64,000 nucleotides of DNA from Streptomyces sp. NBC_01478 (GCF_036227225.1 NZ_CP109444.1:5313501-5377500); one strand, 5' to 3'; numbered from the stretch's first letter, positions 35,860 through 44,767 are shown. Notes: a model not told the origin generated them from the sequence alone. Numbers and translations: made by a program.

Positions 35860-37125
35860 CTACTTGCCGCTCTCCGCCAGCGTCGCCGCCGCCTGCAACT
35901 GCCCCAGCACCGCCCCCGGGCTGCCGTTCGCGGTCACCGCCTGCCCTATCCGCTTCTTGATGTCGGCGCTGACCGTGGCCCAGGAAGTGTTGCCAACCGG
36001 GTAGAGCGTGGACAGCGGGAGTTCCTCAAGGAAGGGCTTCAGGGCCTTGTCCTGGGTCGACTCCTCCATCGCCTCGGACGCGGAGTTGGTCACGGGCAGC
36101 AGGTCGTACTCGCGGGAGAAGGAGAGGACGTTCTTCTCGCTGTAGACGAAGTCGAGGAAGTCGCCGATCTGCTCGCGGTGGCCGTTCTGCCTGAAGGCGG
36201 TCATCCAGTCGGCGACGCCCATCGTGGACTTGGCCCTGCCGGTACGCCCCGGCATCGCGACCGTGCCGAACTTCACGCCCTTCTCGGCGGCCTGCCGCAT
36301 GAGCGTCGGGTGCCCGTTGAGCATGCCGACCTCACCGTCGGCGAAGGCGGCGAACGCGTCCGCGCGGTTCAGCTTCGCCGACGCGACGGGCCCGGTCAGC
36401 CCCTTGTCGACGAGGTTGTCGCGCAGCCAGGTGAAGGTGGAGATGTTCTCCGTGGAGTCGATGGTGTAGGTGCCGATGTCGTCGGTGTAGCCGCCGCCCC
36501 CGCCGAGCAGCCACTGCATGGTCTCGGCCTGCGCCTCCTCGGAGCCGAGCGGCAGCGCGAACGGATACTTCACGCCCCGCTCCTTCAGCGCCTCCGCGTC
36601 GGCGGCCAGCTCGCTCCAGTCCGTCGGCGGGGTCAGCCCGGCCTTGTCGAACAGGGTCTTGTTGTAGAAGAGGACGCGCGTAGACGCGGCGAAGGGCATG
36701 CCGTACTGGAGGTGATTGACCTGCCCCGCGTCCATGAGCGGCTCCAGGAAGTCCGCCTCTACGGGGATGGAGAGCAGGTCGGCGGCGGAGTACAGCTTGC
36801 CCGCGTCCGCGTAGTCCGCGTACGCCCCGATCTGCGCCATGTCGGGCGCCTTGCCGGCGGCGACCATCTCCTTGACCTTGCGGTCCACGTCGTTCCAGGA
36901 GTAGACGCTGACCTCGACCTTGACGTTCGCGTGCTTCGCCTCGTACTCCTTGACGAGTCCGTCCCAGTATTTCCGCGAACTGTTGGACGCGGAGTCGCCG
37001 TAGTCCGCGGCGACGAGCCGCAGAGTGACCTCGCCGGAGTCCCCGCCGAGGCCACAGCCCCCGAGGGCCGCCGTCATGCCCAGTGCGGAGGTCACCGCGA
37101 TCATTCCTGTCCTACGCCGCTGCAC
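35860..37125 (-). CDS. Extracellular sugar-binding lipoprotein (ABC transporter)
   Basis: 421-aa solute-binding protein of the carbohydrate ABC importer family 1. A signal peptide ends in a lipobox AALGGC with Cys24 as the lipidated residue; the mature protein shows YEAKHANVKVEV, APDMAQIGAYADY and LFYNKTLFDKAGL typical of the family. No permease genes accompany it. GTG 37125 starts it divergently from nagK across an intergenic region with two DasR-type sites, so it probably binds an amino sugar or chito-oligosaccharide (inference). Confidence 0.87.
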   Translation of the reverse strand: MQRRRTGMIAVTSALGMTAALGGCGLGGDSGEVTLRLVAADYGDSASNSSRKYWDGLVKEYEAKHANVKVEVSVYSWNDVDRKVKEMVAAGKAPDMAQIGAYADYADAGKLYSAADLLSIPVEADFLEPLMDAGQVNHLQYGMPFAASTRVLFYNKTLFDKAGLTPPTDWSELAADAEALKERGVKYPFALPLGSEEAQAETMQWLLGGGGGYTDDIGTYTIDSTENISTFTWLRDNLVDKGLTGPVASAKLNRADAFAAFADGEVGMLNGHPTLMRQAAEKGVKFGTVAMPGRTGRAKSTMGVADWMTAFRQNGHREQIGDFLDFVYSEKNVLSFSREYDLLPVTNSASEAMEESTQDKALKPFLEELPLSTLYPVGNTSWATVSADIKKRIGQAVTANGSPGAVLGQLQAAATLAESGK

Positions 37126-37173
37126 TGCCGAATCCCCAACCTTTGCTGTCGTGACGTTCGCTCTGCGAACCCA

Positions 37174-37189
37174 TAAGGTCTACACCACG
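37174..37189. promoter_or_regulatory. Candidate DasR (dre) site 1
   Basis: TAAGGTCTACACCACG matches the dre consensus at 11 of 16 positions, including GGTCTA and ACCAC. It lies in the 110-bp region shared by the divergent sugar-binding lipoprotein gene and nagK, 2 bp from site 2. Confidence 0.5.
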
Positions 37190-37191
37190 TG

Positions 37192-37207
37192 AGTGGACTA
37201 GACCTCT
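37192..37207. promoter_or_regulatory. DasR (dre) site 2 at nagK promoter
   Basis: AGTGGACTAGACCTCT matches AGTGGTCTAGACCACT at 14 of 16 positions. It overlaps the expected -35 region of a nagK promoter whose -10 would be CACACT at 37223-37228. DasR control of nagKA is established in S. coelicolor; the site here is read from sequence. Confidence 0.75.
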
Positions 37208-37235
37208 CGCGGGTGTACGGGCCACACTGTCCCCC

Positions 37236-38180
37236 GTGAGACATGTCATCGCCCTCGACGTGGGCGGCACCGGAATGAAGGCCGCCCTGGTGGGGGCCGA
37301 CGGCGAGCTGCTCCACCGGACCCGCCGGGCGACCGGCCGCGAGCGCGGGCCGGACGCGGTCGTCGAGCACATCCTCGGCTTCGCCGCCGAGCTGCGCGCG
37401 TACGGCGAGGAGCACTACGGCGAGCCCGCGTCGGCGGCCGGCGTCGCCGTCCCCGGCATCGTCGACGCCGAGCAGGGCATCGCCGCCTACTCGGCCAACC
37501 TCGGCTGGCGCGACGTACCCCTGCGCGACCTGCTGGCCGCCCGGCTCGGCGGCGTCCCGGTCGCCCTCGGCCACGACGTCCGCACCGGCGGCCTCGCCGA
37601 GGGCCGGATCGGCGCGGGCAAGGGCGCCGACCGCTTCCTGTTCGTGCCGCTGGGCACCGGTATAGCGGGCGCGATCGGCATCGACGGCCGGGTGGAGGCG
37701 GGCGCGCACGGCTTCGCGGGCGAGATCGGCCACATCGTCGTACGACCGGGCGGCACCCCTTGCCCCTGCGGCCAGGCCGGCTGCCTGGAGCGGTACGCGT
37801 CCGCGGCGGCGGTGACCGAGGCGTGGGCGGCCGTCTCCGGCACCCCCACAGCGGACGCGGCGGACTGCGCGAAGGCGGTCGCCTCCGGGGACCCCCGCGC
37901 GGAAAAGGTCTGGCAGGAAGCCGTCGACGCCCTCGCCGACGGCCTGGTCACCGCCCTCACCCTCCTGGACCCCCGAACGATCATCATCGGTGGCGGTCTG
38001 GCAGAGGCGGGGGAAACGTTGTTCACACCACTACGGGAGGCGGTCCGGGACCGGATCACCTTCCAGAAGCTGCCGTCGATCGTCCCCGCGGCTCTGGGGG
38101 ACACGGCTGGATGCCTAGGTGCGGGCCTACTGGCCTGGGACCTCCTCAACTCAACCGACCGCACGGAGGTAGCACGCTGA
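37236..38180 (+). CDS. nagK: N-acetylglucosamine kinase, ROK family
   Basis: 314-aa ROK sugar kinase phosphorylating GlcNAc to GlcNAc-6-phosphate. The ATP-phosphate motif DVGGTGMKAA (5-14), the substrate GHIV motif and the zinc site CPCGQAGCLERYAS (CxCGxxGCxE) are intact. GTG 37236 has no ribosome site but CACACT ends 7 nt upstream, so it is probably leaderless. Its stop overlaps the nagA start (ATGA), tying it to GlcNAc metabolism rather than glucose. Confidence 0.9.
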   Translation: MRHVIALDVGGTGMKAALVGADGELLHRTRRATGRERGPDAVVEHILGFAAELRAYGEEHYGEPASAAGVAVPGIVDAEQGIAAYSANLGWRDVPLRDLLAARLGGVPVALGHDVRTGGLAEGRIGAGKGADRFLFVPLGTGIAGAIGIDGRVEAGAHGFAGEIGHIVVRPGGTPCPCGQAGCLERYASAAAVTEAWAAVSGTPTADAADCAKAVASGDPRAEKVWQEAVDALADGLVTALTLLDPRTIIIGGGLAEAGETLFTPLREAVRDRITFQKLPSIVPAALGDTAGCLGAGLLAWDLLNSTDRTEVAR

Positions 38181-39415
38181 TGGCAGCCGACCCAGGGACG
38201 CGGGACAGCGTCGATATGCGGCTCCGCCGCGGGGCGCGACCAGCCACGACGCACCCGCACCCCGCAACGGCCAACGCGCCCCTCGTCCTGTCCGGCGCCA
38301 ACGTGGTCCTCCCCACCGGCACCGTGCGCGCAGGCCGCCTCATCATCGACGGCACCCGCATCACCGGCGCCGCTCCCGACAACGCCCAGGTACTCGATGT
38401 CACCGGCCACTGGCTGGTACCGGGATTCGTCGACCTGCACAACCACGGCGGCGGCGGAGCCTCCTTCACCTCCGGCACCATCGAAGACGTCCTCAAGGGC
38501 ATCCACACCCACCGCCGACACGGCACCACCACCCTGGTCGCCTCAACGGTCACCGGCGACATGGACTTCCTCGCCCACCGCGCCGGCCTCCTCTCCGAAC
38601 TGGCCGAGCAGGGCGACCTCGCCGGCATCCACTTCGAGGGCCCGTTCATCTCCCCGTGCCGCAAGGGCGCCCACTCCGAGGCCCTGCTCCGCGACCCCGA
38701 CCCGGCCGACGTCCGCAAGCTGGTCGACGCGGCCCGCGGCACGGCCAAGATGGTCACCCTCGCGACCGAACTCCCGGGCGGCCTGGACTCCGTACGCCTC
38801 CTCTCCGAACACGGCGTCATCGCGGCGATCGGACACACGGACGCGTCGTACGAGCAGACGGTGGAGGCGATCGACGCGGGCGCGACGGTCGCCACGCACC
38901 TGTTCAACGCGATGCCGCAGCTCGGGCACCGCGAGCCCGGCCCGATCGCGGCGCTCCTCGAAGACGAGCGCATCACCGTCGAGTTGATCAACGACGGTAC
39001 GCATCTGCACCCGGCGTCCCTGGAGTTGGCGTTCCATCACGCGGGCGCGGGACGGGTGGCGTTGATCACGGACGCGATGGACGCGGCGGGCTTCGGCGAC
39101 GGCCGTTACATGCTCGGCCCGTTGGAGGTCGAGGTGAGCGAAGGCGTCGCACGGCTGGTGGAGGGCGGGTCGATCGCGGGGTCGACGCTGACCCTGGACC
39201 GGGCCTTCAAGCGTTCGGTGACGGTCGACCGGCTGCCGGTCGAGGACGTGGTCACCGCGATCTCGGCCAACCCGGCCCGCCTGCTGGGGAGTTACGACGA
39301 GATCGGCTCGCTGGAGCCCGGCAAGTACGCGGACCTGGTGCTGCTGGACTCCGCGTTCGACCTCAAGGGCGTGATGCGGCGCGGCACTTGGGTGGTCGAA
39401 CCGCAACTCGGCTGA
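38180..39415 (+). CDS. nagA: N-acetylglucosamine-6-phosphate deacetylase
   Basis: 411-aa amidohydrolase producing glucosamine-6-phosphate. Metal and active-site blocks are DLHNHG (His87, His89), HFEGPF, AIGHTDASYEQ, ATHLFNAM, LINDGTHLHP and the catalytic Asp298 in TDAMDAAG. ATG 38180 overlaps the nagK stop. The catalytic domain's first strand (APLVLSGANVVLP) only begins at about residue 33; the extra N-terminus is encoded partly by the dispersed repeat at 38234-38258, which inserted in frame. Confidence 0.94.
   Translation: MAADPGTRDSVDMRLRRGARPATTHPHPATANAPLVLSGANVVLPTGTVRAGRLIIDGTRITGAAPDNAQVLDVTGHWLVPGFVDLHNHGGGGASFTSGTIEDVLKGIHTHRRHGTTTLVASTVTGDMDFLAHRAGLLSELAEQGDLAGIHFEGPFISPCRKGAHSEALLRDPDPADVRKLVDAARGTAKMVTLATELPGGLDSVRLLSEHGVIAAIGHTDASYEQTVEAIDAGATVATHLFNAMPQLGHREPGPIAALLEDERITVELINDGTHLHPASLELAFHHAGAGRVALITDAMDAAGFGDGRYMLGPLEVEVSEGVARLVEGGSIAGSTLTLDRAFKRSVTVDRLPVEDVVTAISANPARLLGSYDEIGSLEPGKYADLVLLDSAFDLKGVMRRGTWVVEPQLG
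38234..38258 (+). repeat. Dispersed hairpin repeat (REP-like), copy 3, inside nagA
   Basis: 25 bp identical to copy 1 at 9749-9773. It falls within the first codons of nagA (residues 19-27) and is translated, explaining why this NagA is about 30 residues longer at its N-terminus than the core enzyme. Confidence 0.8.
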
Positions 39416-39454
39416 TCCGTACCGCATTCCGCAACGCGTTCCACGGATTCACAG

Positions 39455-39494
39455 GAGACGGTGGTCGGTCCGGGTCTGGGCCGACCGCCGTCTC
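39455..39494 (+). terminator. nagKA terminator
   Basis: GAGACGGTGGTCGG (39455-39468) pairs with CCGACCGCCGTCTC (39481-39494) over 14 bp with one G-U, followed by TTTGGC, 40 bp after the nagA stop. Confidence 0.82.
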
Positions 39495-39555
39495 TTTGGC
39501 ATGATCGGGCCCGAACTGGACGACAGCTACACATACTTCGGGGGAGGTCGGCCCG

Positions 39556-40485
39556 GTGATCCTCACGGTGACGCTGAACACCGCTCTCGACATCACCTAC
39601 CGGGTACGGGAGTTGCGACCGCACGGTTCGCACCGCGTGTCCGAGGTGACCGAACGGCCCGGCGGCAAGGGCCTGAACGTGGCCCGCGTGCTGGCCGCCC
39701 TCGGCCACGAGGTCACGGTCACCGGCTTCACGGGCGGCGTCACCGGACGTGTCGTACGGGATCGACTCACGGGCACACCAGGTGTGTTGGACGCCCTCGT
39801 CCCGGTCGCGGGTCCGACCCGGCGCACGATCGCCGTGGTGGACGGGCTGACCGGTGACACGACTCAACTCAACGAGCCCGGCCCGACGGTCACTTCGGCG
39901 GAGTGGTCCGCCTTCCAGGACGCGTACGAGGAGTTGGTGGGCGGGGCCTCGGCGGTGGCCCTGTGCGGGAGTCTGCCGCCGGGGGTGCCGGTGGGCGCGT
40001 ACGCGGGGCTGGTCCGGACGGCTCGGGCGGCCGGTGTCCCGGTCCTCCTCGACACCAGCGGCGAACCGCTGCGCCGGGGCGTCGCCGCCCGCCCCGACCT
40101 GGTCAAGCCGAACGCCGAGGAACTGGCCGAACTCACCGGTTCCCACGAGCCGTTGGGCGGGGCGCGGGACGCCCGGCGCCGGGGTGCCCGCGCGGTGGTC
40201 GCCTCGCTCGGCGTCCAGGGGCTGCTGGCGGCGACCCCGGAGGGCGACTGGCTCGCGACGCCTCCGGCCCGTGTCCACGGCAATCCGACCGGCGCCGGTG
40301 ACTCGGCGGTCGCGGGTCTGCTGTCGGGGCTGGTGGAGCGGCTGCCGTGGCCGGACCGACTGGCGCGGGCCGTGGCGCTGTCGGCGGCGACCGTACTGGC
40401 GCCGGTGGCGGGCGAGTTCGACCACGCGGCCTACGAGGAGCTGCTGGGGCGGGTCGCGGTGACGAGGAACGCGTCCGCGGCCTGA
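39556..40485 (+). CDS. PfkB-family sugar kinase (1-phosphofructokinase type)
   Basis: 309-aa ribokinase-fold kinase. The opening VILTVTLNTALDITYRV and the GGKGLNVARVLAALG motif are those of the FruK/LacC branch that phosphorylates fructose-1-phosphate or tagatose-6-phosphate. The anion-hole/catalytic motif NPTGAGDSAVAG places the base at Asp249. GTG 39556 follows GGGGAGG. It lies behind the nagKA terminator and may be an independent unit. Substrate within the family is not determined. Confidence 0.87.
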   Translation: MILTVTLNTALDITYRVRELRPHGSHRVSEVTERPGGKGLNVARVLAALGHEVTVTGFTGGVTGRVVRDRLTGTPGVLDALVPVAGPTRRTIAVVDGLTGDTTQLNEPGPTVTSAEWSAFQDAYEELVGGASAVALCGSLPPGVPVGAYAGLVRTARAAGVPVLLDTSGEPLRRGVAARPDLVKPNAEELAELTGSHEPLGGARDARRRGARAVVASLGVQGLLAATPEGDWLATPPARVHGNPTGAGDSAVAGLLSGLVERLPWPDRLARAVALSAATVLAPVAGEFDHAAYEELLGRVAVTRNASAA

Positions 40486-40504
40486 GCCGCCCCGGCTGCC
40501 CCGA

Positions 40505-41470
40505 CTACTTCTTGACCTGGCCCTGTTTCACCCACAACTGGTCCAGCAGGACATTGCAGTTGTCGGCGTTCTCGCAGGAGAGGCTTATCGAGTTGGTGCC
40601 CTTGGTGAGGGTGGGCCAGGCGAAGCTCGTCGTCCAGCCCTTCTCGAAGTTGCCGTCCGGGGCCCCCGCGTAGTTCTTCAGGCTGAACGGGCTGCCGAAC
40701 TTCTTGCCGTTGATGCTGAGCGTCATCTGCTGGTCGTCGCTGGTCGAGCTGTAGTGCGCGAAGACCGTGTAGGTGCCGTCCGAGGGGATGCCGTTCACCG
40801 TCCAGGTGACCGAGGCGCCGGCCGCGTTCAGGCCCGTGACATAGATGCCGCCGTCGGCGTCGGCGCCCTTGACGTCGGACGCCAGGGCGGCGCCGCCCTC
40901 CAGCTTCAGCGCCTTGGCGTCGATGGTCTGGGTCTCCAGACCGCTGGACGCGCTGGCGCTCGGCGAGGGGCTCGACGAGGCGCTCTGGGACGCCGACGGG
41001 GTCGACCCCGCCTGGTCGTCGGTCTTGTCGTCGCCGTTACCGTTCATCATCGCGACGCTGATGCCGATGACCACCGCGGCGACGACCGCGATCGCGCCGA
41101 TCAGCAGGCCCTTGGTGTTGGGGCCGCGGCCCCGGCCGCCACCGCCGTTGTCGTACGGCGGGGGCTGCTGGCCTGCCGGCGGGCCGCCGGGGAAGGTCTC
41201 CGGGGCCTGGTAGTGCGCGTTCGGCTGGGCGCCGTAGGGCTGCTGCTGCGGGACCGTCTGGCCGAACTGCTGCTGGTACTGCGCCGTGGCGGCGGCCTGC
41301 TGGGCGCCGTACTGGCGCTCGCCGACCGGGCGCACTCGGTTGACCGAACCCGGGTAGCCGTAGCCACCGCCGGACGGCGGCTGGGCGCCGGCGGCCTGGC
41401 CGTCCTCGTACAGGTAGCCGAACGGGTCGTCGTCCTCGGGCGTGCTCGCGCCGTTGTTGCCGGGCGTCAT
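40505..41470 (-). CDS. Membrane-anchored protein with CBM35-like domain
   Basis: 321-aa protein, ATG 41470 (MTPGNNGASTPEDDD) after GAGGAG. Residues 1-120 are a cytoplasmic Gln/Gly/Pro/Tyr-rich low-complexity region, then one transmembrane helix (GLLIGAIAVVAAVVIGISVAMM), a Ser/Pro/Ala linker and an extracellular beta-sandwich from about 190 resembling carbohydrate-binding module 35 (TVNGIPSDGTYTVFAHYSS, CENADNCNVLLDQLWV). Upstream in-frame ATGs exist within a 12-bp repeat tract encoding Ser-Glu-Asp. Likely cell-envelope sugar sensing or anchoring (inference). Confidence 0.8.
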   Translation of the reverse strand: MTPGNNGASTPEDDDPFGYLYEDGQAAGAQPPSGGGYGYPGSVNRVRPVGERQYGAQQAAATAQYQQQFGQTVPQQQPYGAQPNAHYQAPETFPGGPPAGQQPPPYDNGGGGRGRGPNTKGLLIGAIAVVAAVVIGISVAMMNGNGDDKTDDQAGSTPSASQSASSSPSPSASASSGLETQTIDAKALKLEGGAALASDVKGADADGGIYVTGLNAAGASVTWTVNGIPSDGTYTVFAHYSSTSDDQQMTLSINGKKFGSPFSLKNYAGAPDGNFEKGWTTSFAWPTLTKGTNSISLSCENADNCNVLLDQLWVKQGQVKK

Positions 41471-41499
41471 CCCTAGGTACTCCTCAACAGGTGCGGGTG

Positions 41500-41562
41500 C
41501 AGATACGTCAGCTTCGGATACGTCTTCAGATGCGTCTTCAGACATGTCCTCGATACATCTGG
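41500..41562. repeat. Degenerate 12-bp tandem repeat upstream of CBM35-like gene
   Basis: Five imperfect units around CAGATACGTCTT (41500-41514 slightly longer, then 41515, 41527, 41539, 41551) lie before the chosen start. If translation began further upstream they would encode acidic Ser-Glu-Asp repeats; as a leader they form a directly repeated array. Confidence 0.7.
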
Positions 41563-41635
41563 AGAACTGCGAGCCTACCCGCTCCGCGTCGTCCAAACGG
41601 GTGACTCGGGCCGCATCAGAGCACTGACCTGGAGA

Positions 41636-43297
41636 TCAGCCCGCGCGTCTGTGCTGTTTGGGACGAGATCGTTTCTCGATGTACATCCGTTCGTCAGCGG
41701 ACTTCAGCACCTCGTCCGCCGTCATGCCGCAGTGGGCCCACCCGATACCGAAACTGGCCCCGACCCGCATGCCCCGGCCGTCCACCCGGATGGGCTGGAT
41801 GATCTCGTTCCGCAGGCGTACGGCGAGGTCGGCGGCGTCGGCCTTGCCGAGGCCGTCGGCCAGCACGACGAACTCGTCACCGCCGAGCCGGGCCACCGTG
41901 TCGCCGTCGCGCACGGCCCGGCCGAGCCGCCGGGCGACCTCGATGAGGACCGCGTCACCCGCGTTGTGCCCGAACCGGTCGTTGATGGACTTGAAGCCGT
42001 CGAGGTCGCAGAAGAGGACCGCGAGCCCCTTGGTGCCGTCGTCCCGCTCGCCCTCGGGGGCGATGGTGTGGACGTGGTGGTCGTAGGCGTCGAGGAGGTC
42101 GGCGCCGGGGCGGAAGTCGAAGCCGTGGCCGTTCGCGTCGTAGGCGGCCGGATGTCCGTACGCGGCGTCGATCGACTCGATCTCGCCGGGGTGGCCGGAC
42201 TGCTGACGCTGGCAGAGGCGGGCGGAGAGGCGGGTGCGCAGCTCCGCCGAGTTCGGCAGGCCGGTCAGCGCGTCGTGCGCGGCGCGGTGGGCGAGCTGCA
42301 GCTCGCGGCGCTTGCGGTCCTCTATGTCCTCGACATGGGAGAGGAGGAAGCGCGGTCCGTCGGCGGCGTCCGCGACGACGGAGTTGCGGAGCGAGACCCA
42401 GACGTACGTGCCGTCCCGGCGGCCCAGGCGGAGCTCCGCGCGTCCGCCCTCCGCCGACGTTCTGAGCAGGGTGCCTATGTCCTCGGGGTGGACGAGGTCC
42501 GAGAAGGAGTAGCGGCGCATCGCGGAGGCGGGGCGGCCCAGGAGGCGGCACAGGGCGTCGTTGCTCCGCAGTATTCGGCCGTGCTGGTCGCCGCCCATCT
42601 CGGCTATCGCCATGCCGGAGGGGGCGTACTCGAAGGCCTGCCGGAAGCTCTCCTCGCTTGCGCGCAGGGCCTGTTGCTCGCGCTCGAGTCTGACCAGCGC
42701 GCGCTGCATGTTCGCGCGCAGACGCGCGTTACTGATCGCGATGGCCGCCTGGAACGCGTACATCTGGAGGGCCTCGCGCCCCCACGCGCCCGGCCGCCGG
42801 CCGTTGCGCGGGCGGTCCACGGACAGGACGCCGATCAGCTCGCCGCACGAGCCGCCGGAGACGCCGGGGGTGTACATGGGCGCGAAGAGCCGGTCGGACG
42901 GGTGCCACTCGTCCTCGAAGCGGGGTGCGGGGCCGTCGGTGTACCACTGCGGTACGTCGTCCTCGTCGAGGACCCAGCCCTCGGTGTGCGGGATGAACCG
43001 CAGGTCGCCCCAGGACTCGCCCATGCCGAGGCGGCGCTCCCAGGAGGTGCGTGAGCCGACGCGGCCGGTGATGAGTGCCTCGGCGGCGGAGTTGCCCGCG
43101 AAGGCGGCGACCACGAGGTCGCCGTCGGGGCGGACGAGGTTGACGCATGCCAACTCGTACCCAAGGCCGTTGACGACTCCGTCGGCGACGGTCTGCAGGG
43201 TGTCCGCCAGGCTGCGGGCGGTGTTCATGTCCGCCATGACCGTGTGCAGTTGTCGCAGGGTCGCAAGACGGACGTAGGGTTCCGACTCGGTCTCCAT
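41636..43297 (-). CDS. cdgB: GAF-PAS-GGDEF diguanylate cyclase, CdgB type
   Basis: 553-aa cyclic-di-GMP synthase. An N-terminal GAF domain (about 15-190), a short coiled segment, a PAS domain with PAC (about 205-330, WVSLRNSVV then FLLSHVEDIEDRK) and a GGDEF domain (about 345-545) are visible. The active site is an exact GGDEF at 472-476 with an inhibitory RxxD site (RDGD, 463-466) five residues before it, so it should be active and product-inhibited. ATG 43297 follows GGGGGAGGG. The architecture matches S. coelicolor CdgB, a BldD target controlling development; a BldD-like palindrome lies upstream. Confidence 0.93.
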   Translation of the reverse strand: METESEPYVRLATLRQLHTVMADMNTARSLADTLQTVADGVVNGLGYELACVNLVRPDGDLVVAAFAGNSAAEALITGRVGSRTSWERRLGMGESWGDLRFIPHTEGWVLDEDDVPQWYTDGPAPRFEDEWHPSDRLFAPMYTPGVSGGSCGELIGVLSVDRPRNGRRPGAWGREALQMYAFQAAIAISNARLRANMQRALVRLEREQQALRASEESFRQAFEYAPSGMAIAEMGGDQHGRILRSNDALCRLLGRPASAMRRYSFSDLVHPEDIGTLLRTSAEGGRAELRLGRRDGTYVWVSLRNSVVADAADGPRFLLSHVEDIEDRKRRELQLAHRAAHDALTGLPNSAELRTRLSARLCQRQQSGHPGEIESIDAAYGHPAAYDANGHGFDFRPGADLLDAYDHHVHTIAPEGERDDGTKGLAVLFCDLDGFKSINDRFGHNAGDAVLIEVARRLGRAVRDGDTVARLGGDEFVVLADGLGKADAADLAVRLRNEIIQPIRVDGRGMRVGASFGIGWAHCGMTADEVLKSADERMYIEKRSRPKQHRRAG

Positions 43298-43602
43298 ACT
43301 CGCCCTCCCCCCGAGACCTCGCAGCGAATCAAGGGTCATCTTCCCCGCCACTGAATCACAGCGCGCTGCCCACTCGGTACACAGGGTCAACAATTACTAC
43401 CCCTTGTGACTCAAGTCACAGCAGAAGATGAACAATTGAGTGGAGTTTCTGCATTTTCCCTGTGCGTTTACTGAACGCAAACTTTGTGGGCGTGTGGACA
43501 TGATGCACGACGATGTTCCGTCGCGTGGGCCGTTGGTCCTAGGACCTGACTGGGTCGCAGGTCCGATGCGGTGCACGGCCGGCGGCGATTAGCGTTTCGG
43601 GC
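43298..43602. other. Divergent promoter region cdgB / flavin reductase, no ORF
   Basis: 305 bp, markedly AT-rich for this genome at 43380-43490, with no coding sequence. It contains TGTGACTCAAGTCACA (43405-43420) and the dyad TGCGTT-N5-AACGCA (43463-43479). TAGCGT at 43590-43595 is a probable -10 for the leaderless flavin reductase gene. Confidence 0.7.
43405..43420. promoter_or_regulatory. BldD-like palindrome upstream of cdgB
   Basis: TGTGACTCAAGTCACA contains GTGA-N6-TCAC, resembling the BldD box (AGTGA...TCACT inverted repeat). It lies about 110 bp upstream of the cdgB start. BldD repression of cdgB is known in S. coelicolor; assignment here is by motif and context. Confidence 0.55.
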
Positions 43603-44193
43603 GTGCCGAACACCGCGTCACCAACCAAGGTCGATCTCTCCGGGCATGCCGGTCCCTCCGGGCATGCTGTGGGGGTGAGCAACGACGAGTTCCGCGCCGC
43701 CCTTTCACGGCTGGCCGCGGGTGTGGTCCTGGTGACCGCGCACGAGGAGCCGTACGACCCGGACGACCCGCACGCCCCGGTCGGCGAGGACGTCGGCATG
43801 ACCGCGACCGCCTTCATGTCGGTCTCCCTGGACCCGCCGCTGGTCCTGGTCAGCCTGCGCGACGGCTCCCGCATGGACGACCTCCTCGACGAACAGCCCC
43901 TGTGGGCCGTCTCCGTCCTCTCCGAGAGCCAGCGCCACATCGCGGGCCGCTTCGCGATGAAGGGCCGCATCAGCGACCGTCTCCTCTTCGACGACATCCC
44001 GTACGTCCACGGTGCGGCGTCCGGCGCCCCCTTGGTCCGCGGCGCCCTCGCCACCCTGGAATGCCGCACGGAACAGCGCATTCCGGCCGGGGACCACACG
44101 CTCGTCATCGGGCGGGTGCTGACGGCGGAGGTGGGGAGCGCGGAGGGCGGCCCGCTGTCGTACTTCCGGGGCAAATACCGGCAGTTGGGATGA
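43603..44193 (+). CDS. Flavin reductase-like FMN-binding protein
   Basis: 196-aa protein of the flavin reductase domain family (NAD(P)H:flavin oxidoreductase, two-component monooxygenase partner). The core starts near residue 26 (NDEFRAALSRLAAGVVLVTA) and shows VGMTATAFMSVSLDPPLVLVSL (FMN phosphate loop), FAMKGRISDRLLF and DHTLVIGRVLTAE. GTG 43603 has TAGCGT 7 nt upstream and no ribosome site, so it is probably leaderless; GTG 43675 with a G-rich site is an alternative. Its oxygenase partner is not in the window. Confidence 0.87.
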   Translation: MPNTASPTKVDLSGHAGPSGHAVGVSNDEFRAALSRLAAGVVLVTAHEEPYDPDDPHAPVGEDVGMTATAFMSVSLDPPLVLVSLRDGSRMDDLLDEQPLWAVSVLSESQRHIAGRFAMKGRISDRLLFDDIPYVHGAASGAPLVRGALATLECRTEQRIPAGDHTLVIGRVLTAEVGSAEGGPLSYFRGKYRQLG

Positions 44194-44272
44194 TGACGGC
44201 GGCAGTAGGTGAGGTGGGCGGCGGCGGCTAATTCTCTCGCCCGCCGCTGATCCGACCGCCTACCGTGCACGC

Positions 44273-44767
44273 ATGACGACGATCACCGCCGCCGGTCCCG
44301 GTTCCGGTCCCGGCCCCCGCCTCGAAGAGATCACCCCGGGCAACTTCGAGGCCGCCGTGGGCATTCGGGTCCGCCCCGACCAGGAGTTCGCGGTCTCCCC
44401 CGTCATGAAGTCCCTCGCCGAGGCCTACGTCCACCCCGGCACCGCCTGGCCCCGCCTGATCATCGACGAGGACCGCCCCGTCGGCTTCGTCATGGCCTTC
44501 TTCGACATCGACTGGAACCTGGACGGCTCCGTCATCCGCTCCGGCCTCTGGCGCCTGAACATCGCGGCGGACCAACAGGGCCGCGGCTACGGCCGGTTCG
44601 CGGTGGAGTCGGTCGCGACCGAGATCCGCCGCCGAGGCGGCAAGGAGCTGTACGTGACGTGGCACGAGGGCCCGTCCGGACCGGCCGGCTTCTACGCGGG
44701 CCTGGGCTTCCGCCCCAACGGGGAGCTGAGTGAGGGGGAGACGGTGGGGGTGCTGGAGCTGGCGTAG
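44273..44767 (+). CDS. GNAT-family N-acetyltransferase (spermidine acetyltransferase-like)
   Basis: 164-aa acetyltransferase. LRLNIAADQQGRGYGRFAVE holds the acetyl-CoA loop (QQGRGYG), and EGPSGPAGFYAGLGFRPNGEL the C-terminal motif; PVGFVMAFFDIDW is the beta-4 region seen in SpeG/PaiA-like enzymes. TACCGT at 44261-44266 lies 6 nt before ATG 44273, suggesting a leaderless transcript. Acceptor is unknown. Confidence 0.86.
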   Translation: MTTITAAGPGSGPGPRLEEITPGNFEAAVGIRVRPDQEFAVSPVMKSLAEAYVHPGTAWPRLIIDEDRPVGFVMAFFDIDWNLDGSVIRSGLWRLNIAADQQGRGYGRFAVESVATEIRRRGGKELYVTWHEGPSGPAGFYAGLGFRPNGELSEGETVGVLELA

